A stretch of DNA of 64,000 nt from Methanomassiliicoccus sp. (GCA_033485155.1 JAWQJJ010000002.1:372001-436000), one strand, 5' to 3'; positions 26,243 to 35,242 are shown, counted from the first letter of the stretch. The notes: generated by a model from the sequence alone, not told the origin. Numbers and translations: made by a program.

Positions 26243-27196
26243 ATGGAGGGGCGAATTGGGCTTGAGAGGGGAGAGTATGAACTGCTGAGGGCAAAGTTGT
26301 TCATATCGATCCGTCAGAACACCGATGCTGAAGCATCCCTATCAAAGGCAGAAGATGTCTTCCGAAAATCGGAAGATTATGAAATGCTGAGCAACGTCCT
26401 GATCACCAAGACGCAGCGTAACTTGTGTCAAGGAAATGCATCTCTGGCATTGAAGAACATCGAGGAAGCCCTAACGATCTGCGATAGGATGGCACAAGAG
26501 TCGACACATGGATCGATGTGCTTCTACCGGGGATTGGCATATCTGGCCTTAGGACGGGAACTTGACGCTCATCAGGACATCGACGATTATATTAAAACGG
26601 CTGAGAGAGCCGATGATTGCTATGGCCAGGCTCTTGGCCACTTCTATCACGCCATGGTGTTCGAGCGCAACCGGGAGCCATGCATGGCATTGGCAGAATT
26701 GGAAATGGCCAAGGAGCTGGTGAGTGATGGCGATCCGGCCCTAAAGGGACGACTTACCGCATTCATCGCCCATCTTTGGTTGCGAAGAGGAGGTCTGGAC
26801 GAGGCCATGTCCCTAATGGCGGAGGCTACCGACCTCATCAATAATGATGTAGAGCCACCAGAACCGATCAACCTGGGCATCGCGTTCCTGGTCTATGCGG
26901 AACTCCTGGCAATGAAATCGAGCTGGGATGAAAGCGGAAAAGCCTTCCAGCAATCGATACAAGCACTGAGGGCATCCCGTTATGGACTTTACCTTGAGGC
27001 CTTGGCCTCATGTTGGTATGCGGAGACTAACATCGACCTGGGTCATAAAACGGAAGGCTATGAGCGCCTGCAGAGAGCCAAGGCCATCTACAACGAAATG
27101 GGAAACGAGTCCCAACTGGCCAAGATCGATGGGACCATTACCGAATGCGAGTGTGTGAGCGAAGAAAAAAAGGCAAGTTCCAAAATGGAATACTGA
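26243..27196 (+). CDS. Tetratricopeptide-repeat protein
   Basis: 317 residues, almost all helical, with repeated TPR-like patterns such as NASLALKNIEEALTICDRM, GRELDAHQDIDDYIKTAER, REPCMALAELEMAKELV and SWDESGKAFQQSIQAL. It has no signal peptide, membrane segment or catalytic domain. TPR proteins are scaffolds for protein contacts. It is followed 15 bp later by a TusA-like gene, suggesting one operon. The partner is unknown. Confidence 0.75.
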   Translation: MEGRIGLERGEYELLRAKLFISIRQNTDAEASLSKAEDVFRKSEDYEMLSNVLITKTQRNLCQGNASLALKNIEEALTICDRMAQESTHGSMCFYRGLAYLALGRELDAHQDIDDYIKTAERADDCYGQALGHFYHAMVFERNREPCMALAELEMAKELVSDGDPALKGRLTAFIAHLWLRRGGLDEAMSLMAEATDLINNDVEPPEPINLGIAFLVYAELLAMKSSWDESGKAFQQSIQALRASRYGLYLEALASCWYAETNIDLGHKTEGYERLQRAKAIYNEMGNESQLAKIDGTITECECVSEEKKASSKMEY

Positions 27197-27211
27197 TGGG
27201 AAGGGGATAGC

Positions 27212-27433
27212 ATGGAAATACTAGACTGCTGTGGACTGGAGTGCCCCATGCCCATCGTTCATCTCGCAAAAAAAGTGAAGAAGATGAAGGTCGGTGAAGA
27301 GCTGATCCTCAAGACGACCGCTGAAGGTTCAAGAATGGATGTCCCCATTTGGTGCAAACGGACAGGCAACGATCTCCTGAACTCATCAGTGGAAGATGGC
27401 ATTTTCATCTACCAGATCAAGAAACTAAGATGA
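27212..27433 (+). CDS. TusA/SirA-like sulfur carrier protein
   Basis: 73 residues with the family start LDCCGLECPMPIVHLAKK: the CPxP motif (C14 region) carries the persulfide, and the remainder gives the two-layer fold ending in VEDGIFIYQIKKL. TusA-like proteins pass sulfur in tRNA thiolation, cofactor synthesis or related pathways. An extra Cys precedes CPMP (CCGLECPMP), and another lies in WCKRTG. It follows the TPR gene and precedes a terminator hairpin. Confidence 0.85.
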   Translation: MEILDCCGLECPMPIVHLAKKVKKMKVGEELILKTTAEGSRMDVPIWCKRTGNDLLNSSVEDGIFIYQIKKLR

Positions 27434-27555
27434 TATCTGATCCAGTGGATAAATTAACTACGACAACACTCACGCTTAACCTATCCATCTGAAGTATGGT
27501 CATGAGACACTGAGACTCCAGGCCTATAGATCTCCCCAGTCGAGGGATGGAATGG

Positions 27556-27575
27556 GAGGAGCAACCATGCTCCTC
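27556..27575 (+). terminator. Hairpin terminator after the TusA-like gene
   Basis: GAGGAGC (27556-27562) and GCTCCTC (27569-27575) form a 7-bp stem with a 6-base loop, followed by an AT-rich tract with T-runs (27576-27600). It lies 123 bp past the stop codon. Confidence 0.65.
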
Positions 27576-27665
27576 ATTATTATTTAATTAATTAATTGAA
27601 TAATGTGGCCGCAGACTACATCGGCAATATAGATTTTAATACCCTCAAATTGTCCACAAGGATAA

Positions 27666-28046
27666 ATGAAGACCCCTTGCGAACTCATCGCCTGCTATCT
27701 GATACCGTATATCCGGAGAGAGATAGCAAAGGGTCTGATAAAAAACCATGGCCTGACCCAGGCAGAAATTGCCCGTCGTTTTGGTGTGACCGATGCTGCC
27801 ATGTCTCAATATCTTAATTCCAAGCAACGGTCAAATGAGATCATGGATGGCGTGCTGAATAATAGGGAATTTAAAGCGGAGATCGAAAAGGCTATCGATA
27901 ACGTCAATCACGGCATGGACCCTAGTGATGAGACCTGCCGCATATGCCGTTTCGTCAAGACCAAAGGGACATTGACCCAGCTATATGAGTTCTATTCTGG
28001 GAACAAGGTGCCCCCATGCATTTGTGGTAATTGCGAACCACAGTAA
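27666..28046 (+). CDS. HTH regulator with C-terminal cysteine cluster
   Basis: 126 residues. The HTH is GLTQAEIARRFGVTDAAMSQYLNSKQR (residues about 29-55), as in the archaeal COG2522-type predicted regulators. The C-terminus has CRICRF and CICGNC, five cysteines that could bind an Fe-S cluster or zinc and make it redox-sensitive. It is the last intact host gene before the integrated element. The region 28047-28225 after it holds nothing I can assign. Confidence 0.78.
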   Translation: MKTPCELIACYLIPYIRREIAKGLIKNHGLTQAEIARRFGVTDAAMSQYLNSKQRSNEIMDGVLNNREFKAEIEKAIDNVNHGMDPSDETCRICRFVKTKGTLTQLYEFYSGNKVPPCICGNCEPQ

Positions 28047-28225
28047 TTTTTTCTTGCTGCGAGCATACAATCTGATTGTCGTTTTAAGATAGCATATGTA
28101 GAGGCATTATCTGCCCTCGTGACGAGCAAGGGAGCAAGCCAAGCATATTCCGCCCTAACTACCTGACCTGATCCTCGGGACAACCTCCGCTGTTGCCGTC
28201 CATCCGTTAGTTGAGGGTATCGCGA

Positions 28226-28434
28226 TCAGGTAACGCTTCCTTGTTCAGGGCCCACCTCCCGACCTTTCTCGAGGAGAGAGCTCCATTTGAACCTCAGTGC
28301 ACGACCTTCAGGGATAATATTCTCATCAAGAAGCACAGTATGCCTCTCGGCGGTTGCGTGTACGAGCGTTTTAACCATGCGATAACGGTTCATATTCTGA
28401 ACAGCCAGTAAACTTTGGGGGATAAGGATATCTA
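28226..28434 (-). pseudogene. 3' part of a small host ORF cut by the integrated element
   Basis: Reading leftward from the repeat, the frame ILIPQSLLAVQ continues as NMNRYRMVKTLVHAT and so on to a stop at 28226. The matching 5' end (MGVDILIPQSLLAVQ, ATG at 60914) lies at the other repeat copy. Joining the two would give a 71-residue protein divergent from marker 3. The repeat lies inside this frame, so the element has separated start from body. Whether the ORF is a real gene is uncertain; I do not recognise the product. Confidence 0.5.
28397..28434. repeat. attL: left copy of a 38-bp direct repeat
   Basis: Starts CTGAACAGCCAG and ends AAGGATATCTA. It is identical over 38 bp to 60870-60907, and the flanks diverge on both sides. 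The integrase gene starts 58 bp to the right. This is the expected layout for an integration core site. Confidence 0.92.
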
Positions 28435-28491
28435 GGTTGGAAAAGGAATCTGGCTTTGCGGCGTCAGGTACAATTTTCAGGTTTTCTGTTC

Positions 28492-29391
28492 CTAGGTCTT
28501 CCTCCGGTAGGATGACCGATATTTCTTCATCGCTTCCCAGGCGATCTCTTCCTCCACTCCGATGTACCTCATGGTCTGCTCCAGAGTCGTGTGACCGTAG
28601 TAGGCTTGGATCTGAGTGGGCGGACACTGGTTGTAGTAGAGATCTCGGCCGAACTGTCGCCGGAACGGGTGGGAATTCGCATGCTCTATCCCTATCGATC
28701 GACCGTGTTCCTTCGACATCTCGCTTAAGGTTCCTTCGCTGAATGGCTTTAGCGGACCCCTCACGTGAAGGTGATCTTCCGGATGAGCCAGGAAGTAGTC
28801 TGTCTTTCCCCATCTCCTTTCGTACTGCTCCCTCCAGGTCAGATATGGCTGCATCATGGCCCAGAACTCGTCGTCGATCGGTATCTTCCTGGCCTTTCGA
28901 CCCTTGCCCGATTCTACCGATAACCATCTCTCTGTCAAGTTCCGCTTCCTTAGATGCCGGGTTTCGACCTCCCTTATCCCCGTGTAGATCCACAATACTC
29001 TGGCGGCCAGCAACCGTTCTGTCGGCCAGCACTCCAGGAGCTTCATTATTTGCTCTCGTTCCAGCCAGTAGACCTCTCCGCGCTCCGGTTTCAGGTGCAG
29101 CTTCAGGCTCTTCACGCCTGGGTTCTTTACGAACTTCATGAGGTGCATGAAGCCGAACATGTACGTTGCTTGGGTCTTTGACCGATAGCCCTGGAGGTTC
29201 TCGTAATACTGGTAAACATGTGCTGGGGTTAACTGACGGGGATTCAGCGGCCAGTCGTGTTCCTTTGCGAACCTCAACGCATAGTCGGCCGCTTCCAGGT
29301 AGGTCTCCACCGTGTTCGGTGATTTCCCCTCCCCAAATAGTGCCGCCTCCCAGGCGTCCATGTCCTCGGCCCACTTGCTTCGCCTTGGCAT
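28492..29391 (-). CDS. int: Tyrosine recombinase (integrase)
   Basis: 299 residues. An N-terminal SAM-like core-binding domain (SPNTVETYLEAADYALRFAKE, core only) precedes the catalytic domain. Catalytic residues are R140 (YTGIREVE), K near 166-169 (GKGRKARKIPI), H241-x-x-R244 (HPFRRQF), H267 (YYGHTTL) and the nucleophile Y276 (MRYIGV). All are intact, so the enzyme is probably active. It is the last gene of a leftward operon that starts with a winged-helix protein at 30034 and lies beside attL. Confidence 0.95.
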   Translation of the reverse strand: MPRRSKWAEDMDAWEAALFGEGKSPNTVETYLEAADYALRFAKEHDWPLNPRQLTPAHVYQYYENLQGYRSKTQATYMFGFMHLMKFVKNPGVKSLKLHLKPERGEVYWLEREQIMKLLECWPTERLLAARVLWIYTGIREVETRHLRKRNLTERWLSVESGKGRKARKIPIDDEFWAMMQPYLTWREQYERRWGKTDYFLAHPEDHLHVRGPLKPFSEGTLSEMSKEHGRSIGIEHANSHPFRRQFGRDLYYNQCPPTQIQAYYGHTTLEQTMRYIGVEEEIAWEAMKKYRSSYRRKT

Positions 29392-29397
29392 TCACAG

Positions 29398-29529
29398 TCA
29401 GGCCCCCAGCTTGATGGTTACTGGCCCGCTGATGGTCGCCACCGTTACCTGGCCAGTAGCGCGGAGGCATTTCCATTGATCCAGGCTTAAGATGATCTTC
29501 GGGATCCCGTGGCTTTCGATGAGTGCCAT
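29398..29529 (-). CDS. Small protein, 43 residues
   Basis: ATG 29529 gives MALIESHGIPKIILSLDQW through to VTIKLGA. It lies 6 bp before the integrase start and 2 bp after the previous stop, as part of a tight leftward operon. It has the look of a small beta-rich protein. Function unknown; an excision or regulatory accessory of the integrase is possible. Confidence 0.5.
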   Translation of the reverse strand: MALIESHGIPKIILSLDQWKCLRATGQVTVATISGPVTIKLGA

Positions 29530-29531
29530 GT

Positions 29532-29696
29532 TCAGGCCCCCAGGTATCGCTCTTCCTTATCCACGGCCTTAACTGTCCAGTCGTTGGTTCCCACTTCCCT
29601 TTTGAGGCTTACCTTGCATCCCTGTTCCTTCTGATGGTAAGCTTCCGACAAGGCCCTGGAAAAGTCCGTAAAGGTAAACGTCCGAATGGCCATCAT
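29532..29696 (-). CDS. Small protein, 54 residues
   Basis: Begins at ATGATG (29696 or 29693), overlapping the stop of the winged-helix gene, and ends 2 bp before the 43-residue ORF start. The product (AIRTFTFTDFSRALSEAYHQ at the N-terminus, then a basic stretch with VSLKREVGTNDW) is charged and partly helical. I do not recognise it. The overlaps on both sides support it as a real gene. Confidence 0.5.
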   Translation of the reverse strand: MMAIRTFTFTDFSRALSEAYHQKEQGCKVSLKREVGTNDWTVKAVDKEERYLGA

Positions 29697-30034
29697 GCCA
29701 CCGTCCGAAGGGCATTAAGGTCATTCATCATCGCAGCAATCTTGATGCTCTGCTGGCCAGCAATGTCCTTGCATATGTCATCGAATGCTTTGGCCAGAGT
29801 ATAGGTAAAATATGGCCGCCCTTTACCTTCCTTCCTGAAATGTTGGACGGTAAACCAACCTCGACCGACCATGCGAGGCATCGCAAATGACACCTCTGGT
29901 TGGCGTAAGTTACCTTCCAGCTCGATTTCCATCGAAGATCTTGGTCGACCATCTATGAAGATGGCCAGGGCCTTGGCCTCGATACGTCTCAATCCATTGC
30001 GCTCGAAAAGCTCTGCAAGCTCGTTCGCTTCCAT
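29693..30034 (-). CDS. Winged-helix regulator upstream of the integrase
   Basis: 113 residues. The pattern LAELFERNGLRRIEAKALAIFIDGRPRSSMEIE ... GWFTVQHFRKEGKGRPYFTYTLAK is a winged HTH of the archaeal TrmB/MarR-like kind, with the wing in the last part. First gene of the leftward operon ending in int. The palindromes at 30232-30300 lie upstream. It is probably the repressor or activator controlling integration. Confidence 0.72.
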   Translation of the reverse strand: MEANELAELFERNGLRRIEAKALAIFIDGRPRSSMEIELEGNLRQPEVSFAMPRMVGRGWFTVQHFRKEGKGRPYFTYTLAKAFDDICKDIAGQQSIKIAAMMNDLNALRTVA

Positions 30035-30231
30035 GTTTCCATACCCCTCCAGCTTTATGTTGAGGTTGTTAGCCTGGCCGGGGGAGTTGGTGGAACTCCG
30101 GGGATTATCGAGGAAAAGAAGCGCTAGGTCCCGGCCAGGGTCAGCGTGATGTTGTTCGTTTGAGCTTCTTTCATCCTCGGTTCAAGGGGTAGCTGGTCCA
30201 CCACGACGCTACCGAGTCCACCATTCTGAAT

Positions 30232-30300
30232 ACTGATTGGTAATCAGTTATCAGATAATGCTAGGGCATTGTATAAAATGATTACTAAATGGTAATCAGT
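30232..30300. promoter_or_regulatory. Paired operators in the divergent integrase/regulator promoter
   Basis: ACTGATT-ggt-AATCAGT (30232-30248) is a perfect 7-3-7 palindrome. TGATTAC-taaatg-GTAATCA (30279-30298) is a 7-6-7 palindrome. Both include the 10-mer GGTAATCAGT (30239-30248, 30291-30300). The second overlaps the TATA-like GTATAAAAT (30271-30279). The rest of the 322-bp gap (30035-30356) holds nothing else I can assign. Confidence 0.72.
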
Positions 30301-30356
30301 ATTTGGAAACCGAGTTATATTGTTCTTAAACTCTGATTTCTGATTGAGGATTAGCA

Positions 30357-30650
30357 TTGGAAAATAGCGAGCGTTCCATGGATGTTCTAGGCGAGGCAGG
30401 GGCAATTAACCTTATATCACTCATTGATAGAGAGGGAGAAATCCAGACCGTAGACATCAGGAATGTGCCAGGGGGTTATTACAGGCTTAAAAAGGTTCTT
30501 GATGATTTAAAGGGTATTGGAATTATTGAAGTGGAGCTTATTGAAAAGCCGTATCTAACTTATAAGTACAGACTCACCGAGAAGGGTAAGAAAGTAGCAA
30601 TAAAGCTCAGGGAGATTAGGAAAATAATCGGGGATGTGCCAAAGGAGTGA
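30357..30650 (+). CDS. Winged-helix protein, TTG start
   Basis: 97 residues. INLISLIDREGEIQTVDIRNVPGGYYRLKKVLDDLKGIGIIEV with a wing in YLTYKYRLTEKGKKVA is an archaeal winged HTH. TTG 30357 follows a GAGGA site; ATG 30378 is an alternative. It is divergent from the integrase operon across paired operators, and 6 bp upstream of the Abi-like gene. Probably a regulator of the lysogeny switch or of the defence gene. AT-rich. Confidence 0.7.
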   Translation: MENSERSMDVLGEAGAINLISLIDREGEIQTVDIRNVPGGYYRLKKVLDDLKGIGIIEVELIEKPYLTYKYRLTEKGKKVAIKLREIRKIIGDVPKE

Positions 30651-30656
30651 TGAGCG

Positions 30657-31520
30657 TTGGCCATTCCTTTTTCGGTTAAGTATGGTGGGAGGAAACAAAG
30701 AGTGGATATTCAATTAAAGGAAATGGATGATAGGCTTCGGAACAGACTTTGGAATTGCCTTTCACTCTGTTTTTTTAATGAATATCGTGAAATAGCGCAA
30801 TATTACGATATTCCCGCATCCACTCCACTAAGTAACCTAACAAGTAGGATCTGGCATAATTTCTATGGAGAGCCTATCGATATAATTCCTGCGTCAGACA
30901 TGAACAGATATAATAAGATTCGAGAAAAATTCTTCAAGATGGATTGGGATTTGGCGTATGAATTTTGCCAATTCGTAGTGGAAAATTACGATAGTGAAAC
31001 AAAAACCAGGGAATTTGTTGGGCTATGCAATGATGTTCTTGAGACGGAGAAGAGTGGTTATCGATTCATCGATAATACACTAACCGATATCATATCTTCC
31101 GAAGATATTAAGGAAATTGAGAAAGCTCTCAACTGCCCTGCAGACCCCGTCCGAGAATTATTTAACAAATCCTTGAGGGAGTATTCGGATCGAAATGCCC
31201 CTGATTATCCTAATTCGATTAAGGACTCCATATCTGCGGTTGAATCCTTGTGTAAAACAATCGCAGGCGATGGGAGTAAAACGCTTGGTCAAGCATTACC
31301 AACTGTAACGAAGAAGCTTGGGATAGATACTGTCCTTATGGCTTCAATAGAAAAAATTTGGGCATTCCGGAATACAAAGGAAGGTGTCGGTCACGGTTCC
31401 ACTGAATCGATTAATGTTACGCCTGGAGAGGCAAGACTTTGCATTATCACCTGTTCGGCATGGATAAATTTTCTAAATGAACGATCACAACAAAAGGGGG
31501 TTCGATTAAGTAAGAAATAA
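30657..31520 (+). CDS. AbiJ/Abi_C-like abortive-infection protein
   Basis: 287 residues, TTG start after GGAGTGATGAG. The N-terminal part with IDIQLKEMDDRLRNRLWNCL resembles the AbiJ N-terminal domain type 4. The C-terminal part with SIKDSISAVESLCKTIAGD, KTLGQAL and FRNTKEGVGHGS matches the Abi C-terminal (HEPN-like) pattern, where Arg-Asn and His may form an RNase site. It probably kills or stalls the host on infection by a competitor. It is likely cotranscribed with the upstream winged-helix gene, which could control it. Confidence 0.75.
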   Translation: MAIPFSVKYGGRKQRVDIQLKEMDDRLRNRLWNCLSLCFFNEYREIAQYYDIPASTPLSNLTSRIWHNFYGEPIDIIPASDMNRYNKIREKFFKMDWDLAYEFCQFVVENYDSETKTREFVGLCNDVLETEKSGYRFIDNTLTDIISSEDIKEIEKALNCPADPVRELFNKSLREYSDRNAPDYPNSIKDSISAVESLCKTIAGDGSKTLGQALPTVTKKLGIDTVLMASIEKIWAFRNTKEGVGHGSTESINVTPGEARLCIITCSAWINFLNERSQQKGVRLSKK

Positions 31521-31581
31521 CATCCAGGTTAGCATAATAAAAAAGTTATGAATTGATACGTGTTCGGTAGTGTAGACGATC

Positions 31582-31803
31582 TTAATCGTCTCTGAAGCAT
31601 TCACCGTCGCACTGATCGCAAGAGTCCATACTTGGCATCCCGAACTCAACGTCCATCGCGTCAAGATTCTTGTCCTTTATCATAATGGTGATCTGTCTCA
31701 TTTCGTCCAACGCTCCACACTTTGAACGCTTGTTAGGCTTGACTCTTCTTTCAAGTCTCGAATAGATCCATTCGGTATACTTCTCCAGCTTGTATTGATC
31801 CAT
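31582..31803 (-). CDS. Small acidic protein with C-terminal cysteines
   Basis: 73 residues from ATG 31803, chosen because CAGGAGA lies 8 nt upstream; the frame extends to 31830. The C-terminus has DSCDQCDGEC, a possible metal site, after a charged helical body. It is convergent with the Abi-like gene. I do not recognise the family. Confidence 0.55.
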   Translation of the reverse strand: MDQYKLEKYTEWIYSRLERRVKPNKRSKCGALDEMRQITIMIKDKNLDAMDVEFGMPSMDSCDQCDGECFRDD

Positions 31804-32017
31804 ATGTCTTTCTCCTGTGGATAAGCCCAATAAAAATCGATTTGCTTAGATAGATATCGGTAGGAGGTGCCCGAAAGACCATATTATCTAAAATGGGAAT
31901 CTACGTTTATTGAAACTGGAGATGGCCAACGTATTTTCCCATGCATTATGATCGATAATTCTATAACGAAGGAGGTCCGAAAGTGTTTTTGTTGCAGTCC
32001 TAAGCGCATTATCATTT

Positions 32018-34207
32018 CTATGTTGGACTGCCCATAGTATGTTCATTGGCGATTGTTATTGGGTCATCATCCGTCTCTTCTTCATTTTTTCGATTCTTCC
32101 TCTCTTTCCCTTGATTGTAGCATTGGATGAAAATCTCAATTGCCACTTTATTGTTCGCTGTCAATGTTTGCCTACTCCTGATTTCTTCCACACGAGATCT
32201 TAACCACTCGATATCTACATATTTCTCAATCCAATCAATTGGAAATTGTAGAGTGGTTGACGAAAACGACTCCGACAAAACCTGGTTTCTGCTAGGATTC
32301 AATCCCATCTCAAGAAGAGTCAACAAGTTTTCATCATCGATGCAAGCTTCAGCAATCCAATCAGGTATAACTTTCTTATCAGGGATTAATTTTTCCCAGT
32401 ATGATACAACACTAGGGAGATATGGAACTTCGATCAGAGTGCCGTTTTGCTTTGCATCGTTGATTTTTTCTAGCAATATTTGCTCGATATCCAGTATGGT
32501 CTGCATATCGACTAATGGATTAATGGCCTGATTATTTCCAGGCCCATGGCCATACATTCCATATGGATAGCCAAGTGAAAACATCGTCCCAATCATTGTC
32601 GATATGGAAGAGCCATTCTGTATAGCAGTTTTTAAAAATATCGCTCGACAGTCATCATCGACCGCCTTTAATGCTTGAATAATTATCGATATCATTCTAT
32701 GTCGATTGCTGCCCAAGATGGATGAATCATAAAATTCATCATTTAGATTATACAATCTATCTCCAACCTGGAAATATGCAAAAATGGTATTTTTTGCAGA
32801 ACGATCAGAAAAATCATGATTAATTAGATATTTTTGGAATTGCACTAATTTTGATAAGTTTCCTTGGCCCTCGGCATTTACAAGATCGACCATTGATAAA
32901 CCAAATTTTTCCGGGTCGTCAATATTACTGATTATTTTTTCCAACTCTTTTTTTGAAAGATATGTGTTTGGAAAGACGAGCTTAAAATAATATACGCCCC
33001 TATCTGGATGACATACTCGTGTTTCCTCATACCACTCCGGCATCCATTCATTTCCATAGTGACTGTTCTCGTATACTGCCTTAAGTTTGGGAAAAATATG
33101 AATGAGCAATTTTTTTACTGAATTCATATCGGTTGAATCGACTCTCCCAATAATGTTGTCCGATACCTCTTTTATTCTCTCCTTCTCACCTGGCCCGTTA
33201 AATGAGTAATCGATCACGCCTGTGAATATGTCTAGGTTCTCTCTTATTCCATCATAGACTTGAGGGTAGAGTATATGAATCAGTTCTATCGAGATAAAGT
33301 CTGAAACGTTCACCTCTCCTGACACCATTGGATAAGAAAGTGAAAGGTTGTTCGCTAACCTATTTACAGCCCTGGGAGTTCTTATTAATGGGCGTATCCC
33401 ATCATAATAGCAATTGTTCCAATATGTTGTATTTTGAATATCAATGTAGCCCTGACCTATTACCTGGCTTAGCTTCTTGTTTAGGTATGAAGCCATTGAT
33501 TGCTGCTCAATTAGTGGTAAGTTGAAAGAAACTTGGATGATCTTCTCTAAATAATCATGACCGTCAATAAACCCTTTGTCACTGAGCATTGTGGCTACAA
33601 CATCCCTATCAAAAGCAACTATATAGATGATGTTCGGGAAATTTGCTACAGATTTTATCAAACGGAAGAGTTCCGTTACTTCCTGCTGTGAAAGTCTGTC
33701 CACATCGTCGATAAAAACAATAATGGGCTCAGGATATTTTTCGAGCAACTTGCATACTTTTCTTTTTTCTAAATTTAAATCTCTGCCTTTACTTGAAGCT
33801 AGTTTTAGGATATTTCCAGCCAACTCTGCCCCATTTATTGGAGCAGAAGCCACAGCCTCCCCAAATGATGCTAAAGACCCATTGAGTTTTCTCCACTTTT
33901 TACCCCATTTTGACGATATCTGAGAACGGAGCATCTCGAAGAAGCGATAAGTCAAGTCCTGATAGCCTGAGAACCACCAAGGATTGAAATGAGCGATGGT
34001 TACTTGCTTCTTTTTATTATTACTTAAATAATGCTCGATATAACGTAGAAAAGTTGTTTTACCAGAACCCCAGGCCCCGTGAACTCCAATGACAAACCCT
34101 TCCCTGATATCCATCTTAGTTATACCCAATGCTAAATTGTTGGCAAGATCGCTATATCCAAAAGCATCTTGATCTATCTCATTACAAGGTTCATCAGAAA
34201 TAATCAT
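32018..34207 (-). CDS. KAP-family P-loop NTPase
   Basis: 729 residues. Walker A is GVHGAWGSGKTT (G44-T51 region) and Walker B is IIVFIDDVDRLSQQEV, followed by IIYIVAFDRDVV, the KAP NTPase layout. The usual membrane helices inside the ATPase domain are not obvious. The long C-terminal half has no recognised domain. KAP NTPases occur in prophages and plasmids, and PifA-like members exclude phages. Strongly AT-rich relative to the host, so recently acquired. It may be a defence gene carried by the element. Confidence 0.82.
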   Translation of the reverse strand: MIISDEPCNEIDQDAFGYSDLANNLALGITKMDIREGFVIGVHGAWGSGKTTFLRYIEHYLSNNKKKQVTIAHFNPWWFSGYQDLTYRFFEMLRSQISSKWGKKWRKLNGSLASFGEAVASAPINGAELAGNILKLASSKGRDLNLEKRKVCKLLEKYPEPIIVFIDDVDRLSQQEVTELFRLIKSVANFPNIIYIVAFDRDVVATMLSDKGFIDGHDYLEKIIQVSFNLPLIEQQSMASYLNKKLSQVIGQGYIDIQNTTYWNNCYYDGIRPLIRTPRAVNRLANNLSLSYPMVSGEVNVSDFISIELIHILYPQVYDGIRENLDIFTGVIDYSFNGPGEKERIKEVSDNIIGRVDSTDMNSVKKLLIHIFPKLKAVYENSHYGNEWMPEWYEETRVCHPDRGVYYFKLVFPNTYLSKKELEKIISNIDDPEKFGLSMVDLVNAEGQGNLSKLVQFQKYLINHDFSDRSAKNTIFAYFQVGDRLYNLNDEFYDSSILGSNRHRMISIIIQALKAVDDDCRAIFLKTAIQNGSSISTMIGTMFSLGYPYGMYGHGPGNNQAINPLVDMQTILDIEQILLEKINDAKQNGTLIEVPYLPSVVSYWEKLIPDKKVIPDWIAEACIDDENLLTLLEMGLNPSRNQVLSESFSSTTLQFPIDWIEKYVDIEWLRSRVEEIRSRQTLTANNKVAIEIFIQCYNQGKERKNRKNEEETDDDPITIANEHTMGSPT

Positions 34208-34359
34208 CAGGGAATCACTCCACCATTTGCTGATGGAATGTAGTATTATTCAATAATAATTTGGAATGCGCATACACTAGGGTGGCGAAAACTTTGCCGC
34301 GGCCATCATTAATCCTCTAGCTAATTAAAAAAAGTTGGAATGATAAGTCGAGATCAGAC

Positions 34360-34866
34360 TTACCTGAAGTACATGATTCCTTCAGTCATGACATCTGGTG
34401 TCGTGAATGTCACAAAACATGTGAATCCATGTGCCGGAATCAGATCGATCGAGATCGAGGATGATGGAGGAATAGATAAGCCGCTTATGATGAACTCAAC
34501 CCTATCATTGAGGATTACCGTGTTTGTCTGATCTAAAACCAAATCGGCGCTCATGGATTCACCGCCCGCAGAAATGGTAACAGAAACAACAGTTCCAGTA
34601 ACATCCATAGAGGCGCTTCCAGGAGCAAGCTTGAGGTACACGCAAAGGTCAGTTACTCTGTTATGAGATACGTCGCCATAGATGTAGTCGAGAACAAAAC
34701 CGGTAGACGCTGACGTTATTGCTTCGTTCCCCGTCTCTGTGGCCTGTTCTCTAACGACATTGGCGGTGCTTATGAGAACGGATGCAGAGACGGCTGATAC
34801 TAGGACCGCAGCGATGAAAATTATCATCGTTCCGACGCCCATTTCCCCACGATTGTTGACCTTCAT
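34360..34866 (-). CDS. Archaellin-like protein (orphan)
   Basis: 168 residues. The N-terminus has the class III signal pattern NNRG-EMGVGTM followed by a hydrophobic stretch IIFIAAVLVSAVSASVLI, then VVREQATETGNEA, which is the archaellin/archaeal type IV pilin core. The rest is a beta-rich domain typical of archaellins. Cleavage after Gly by a prepilin peptidase is expected. No fla/arl or pil genes are nearby. Within a provirus it could be a surface filament or decoy. Confidence 0.82.
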   Translation of the reverse strand: MKVNNRGEMGVGTMIIFIAAVLVSAVSASVLISTANVVREQATETGNEAITSASTGFVLDYIYGDVSHNRVTDLCVYLKLAPGSASMDVTGTVVSVTISAGGESMSADLVLDQTNTVILNDRVEFIISGLSIPPSSSISIDLIPAHGFTCFVTFTTPDVMTEGIMYFR

Positions 34867-35242
34867 TAATATCGTATAAAGAATATACTTATAGTATTAA
34901 TATCGATATTCTATGATTAAATAATATCTATAACGATTCGTGTCCAGATAAGAATATTCAAGATTATTCAAAATGTATTCATTCTATCTGTTAAGAAATC
35001 TTTTCCAGATAGTTTTGGCTAGCTAGTTTTACATTTTATGATAAAGTTGAAAAATGAATAATTTCCCGATTTCTAGCGTTGTATTTGTTACCAAGTCCGA
35101 TAACTAACCAGACGATCGGCCGATGAATAATTTCAACCGCTATAGGTACTCTAGGGTTGACTTATTCTACGATTTATTCTGGGAGGGGAGTGGAGTCTGA
35201 GGAGGACAAAAGCGCACCAAAATGAGATGAAAAGTAAGGGGT
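34867..35242 (-). other. 376-bp AT-rich gap
   Basis: No ORF is supported. The first 60 bp (34867-34930) are very AT-rich with TATA-like stretches suitable as promoter for the archaellin-like gene. Poly-purine sequence GAGGGGAGTGG near 35183 and GAGGAGGAC near 35198 have no gene on the plus strand after them. I see no strong hairpin. Confidence 0.4.

Noticed and set aside
28226-29476. 416-codon minus-strand ORF over the integrase
   Set aside because: Only its last part (28226-28434) is meaningful; the rest is an offset shadow of int.
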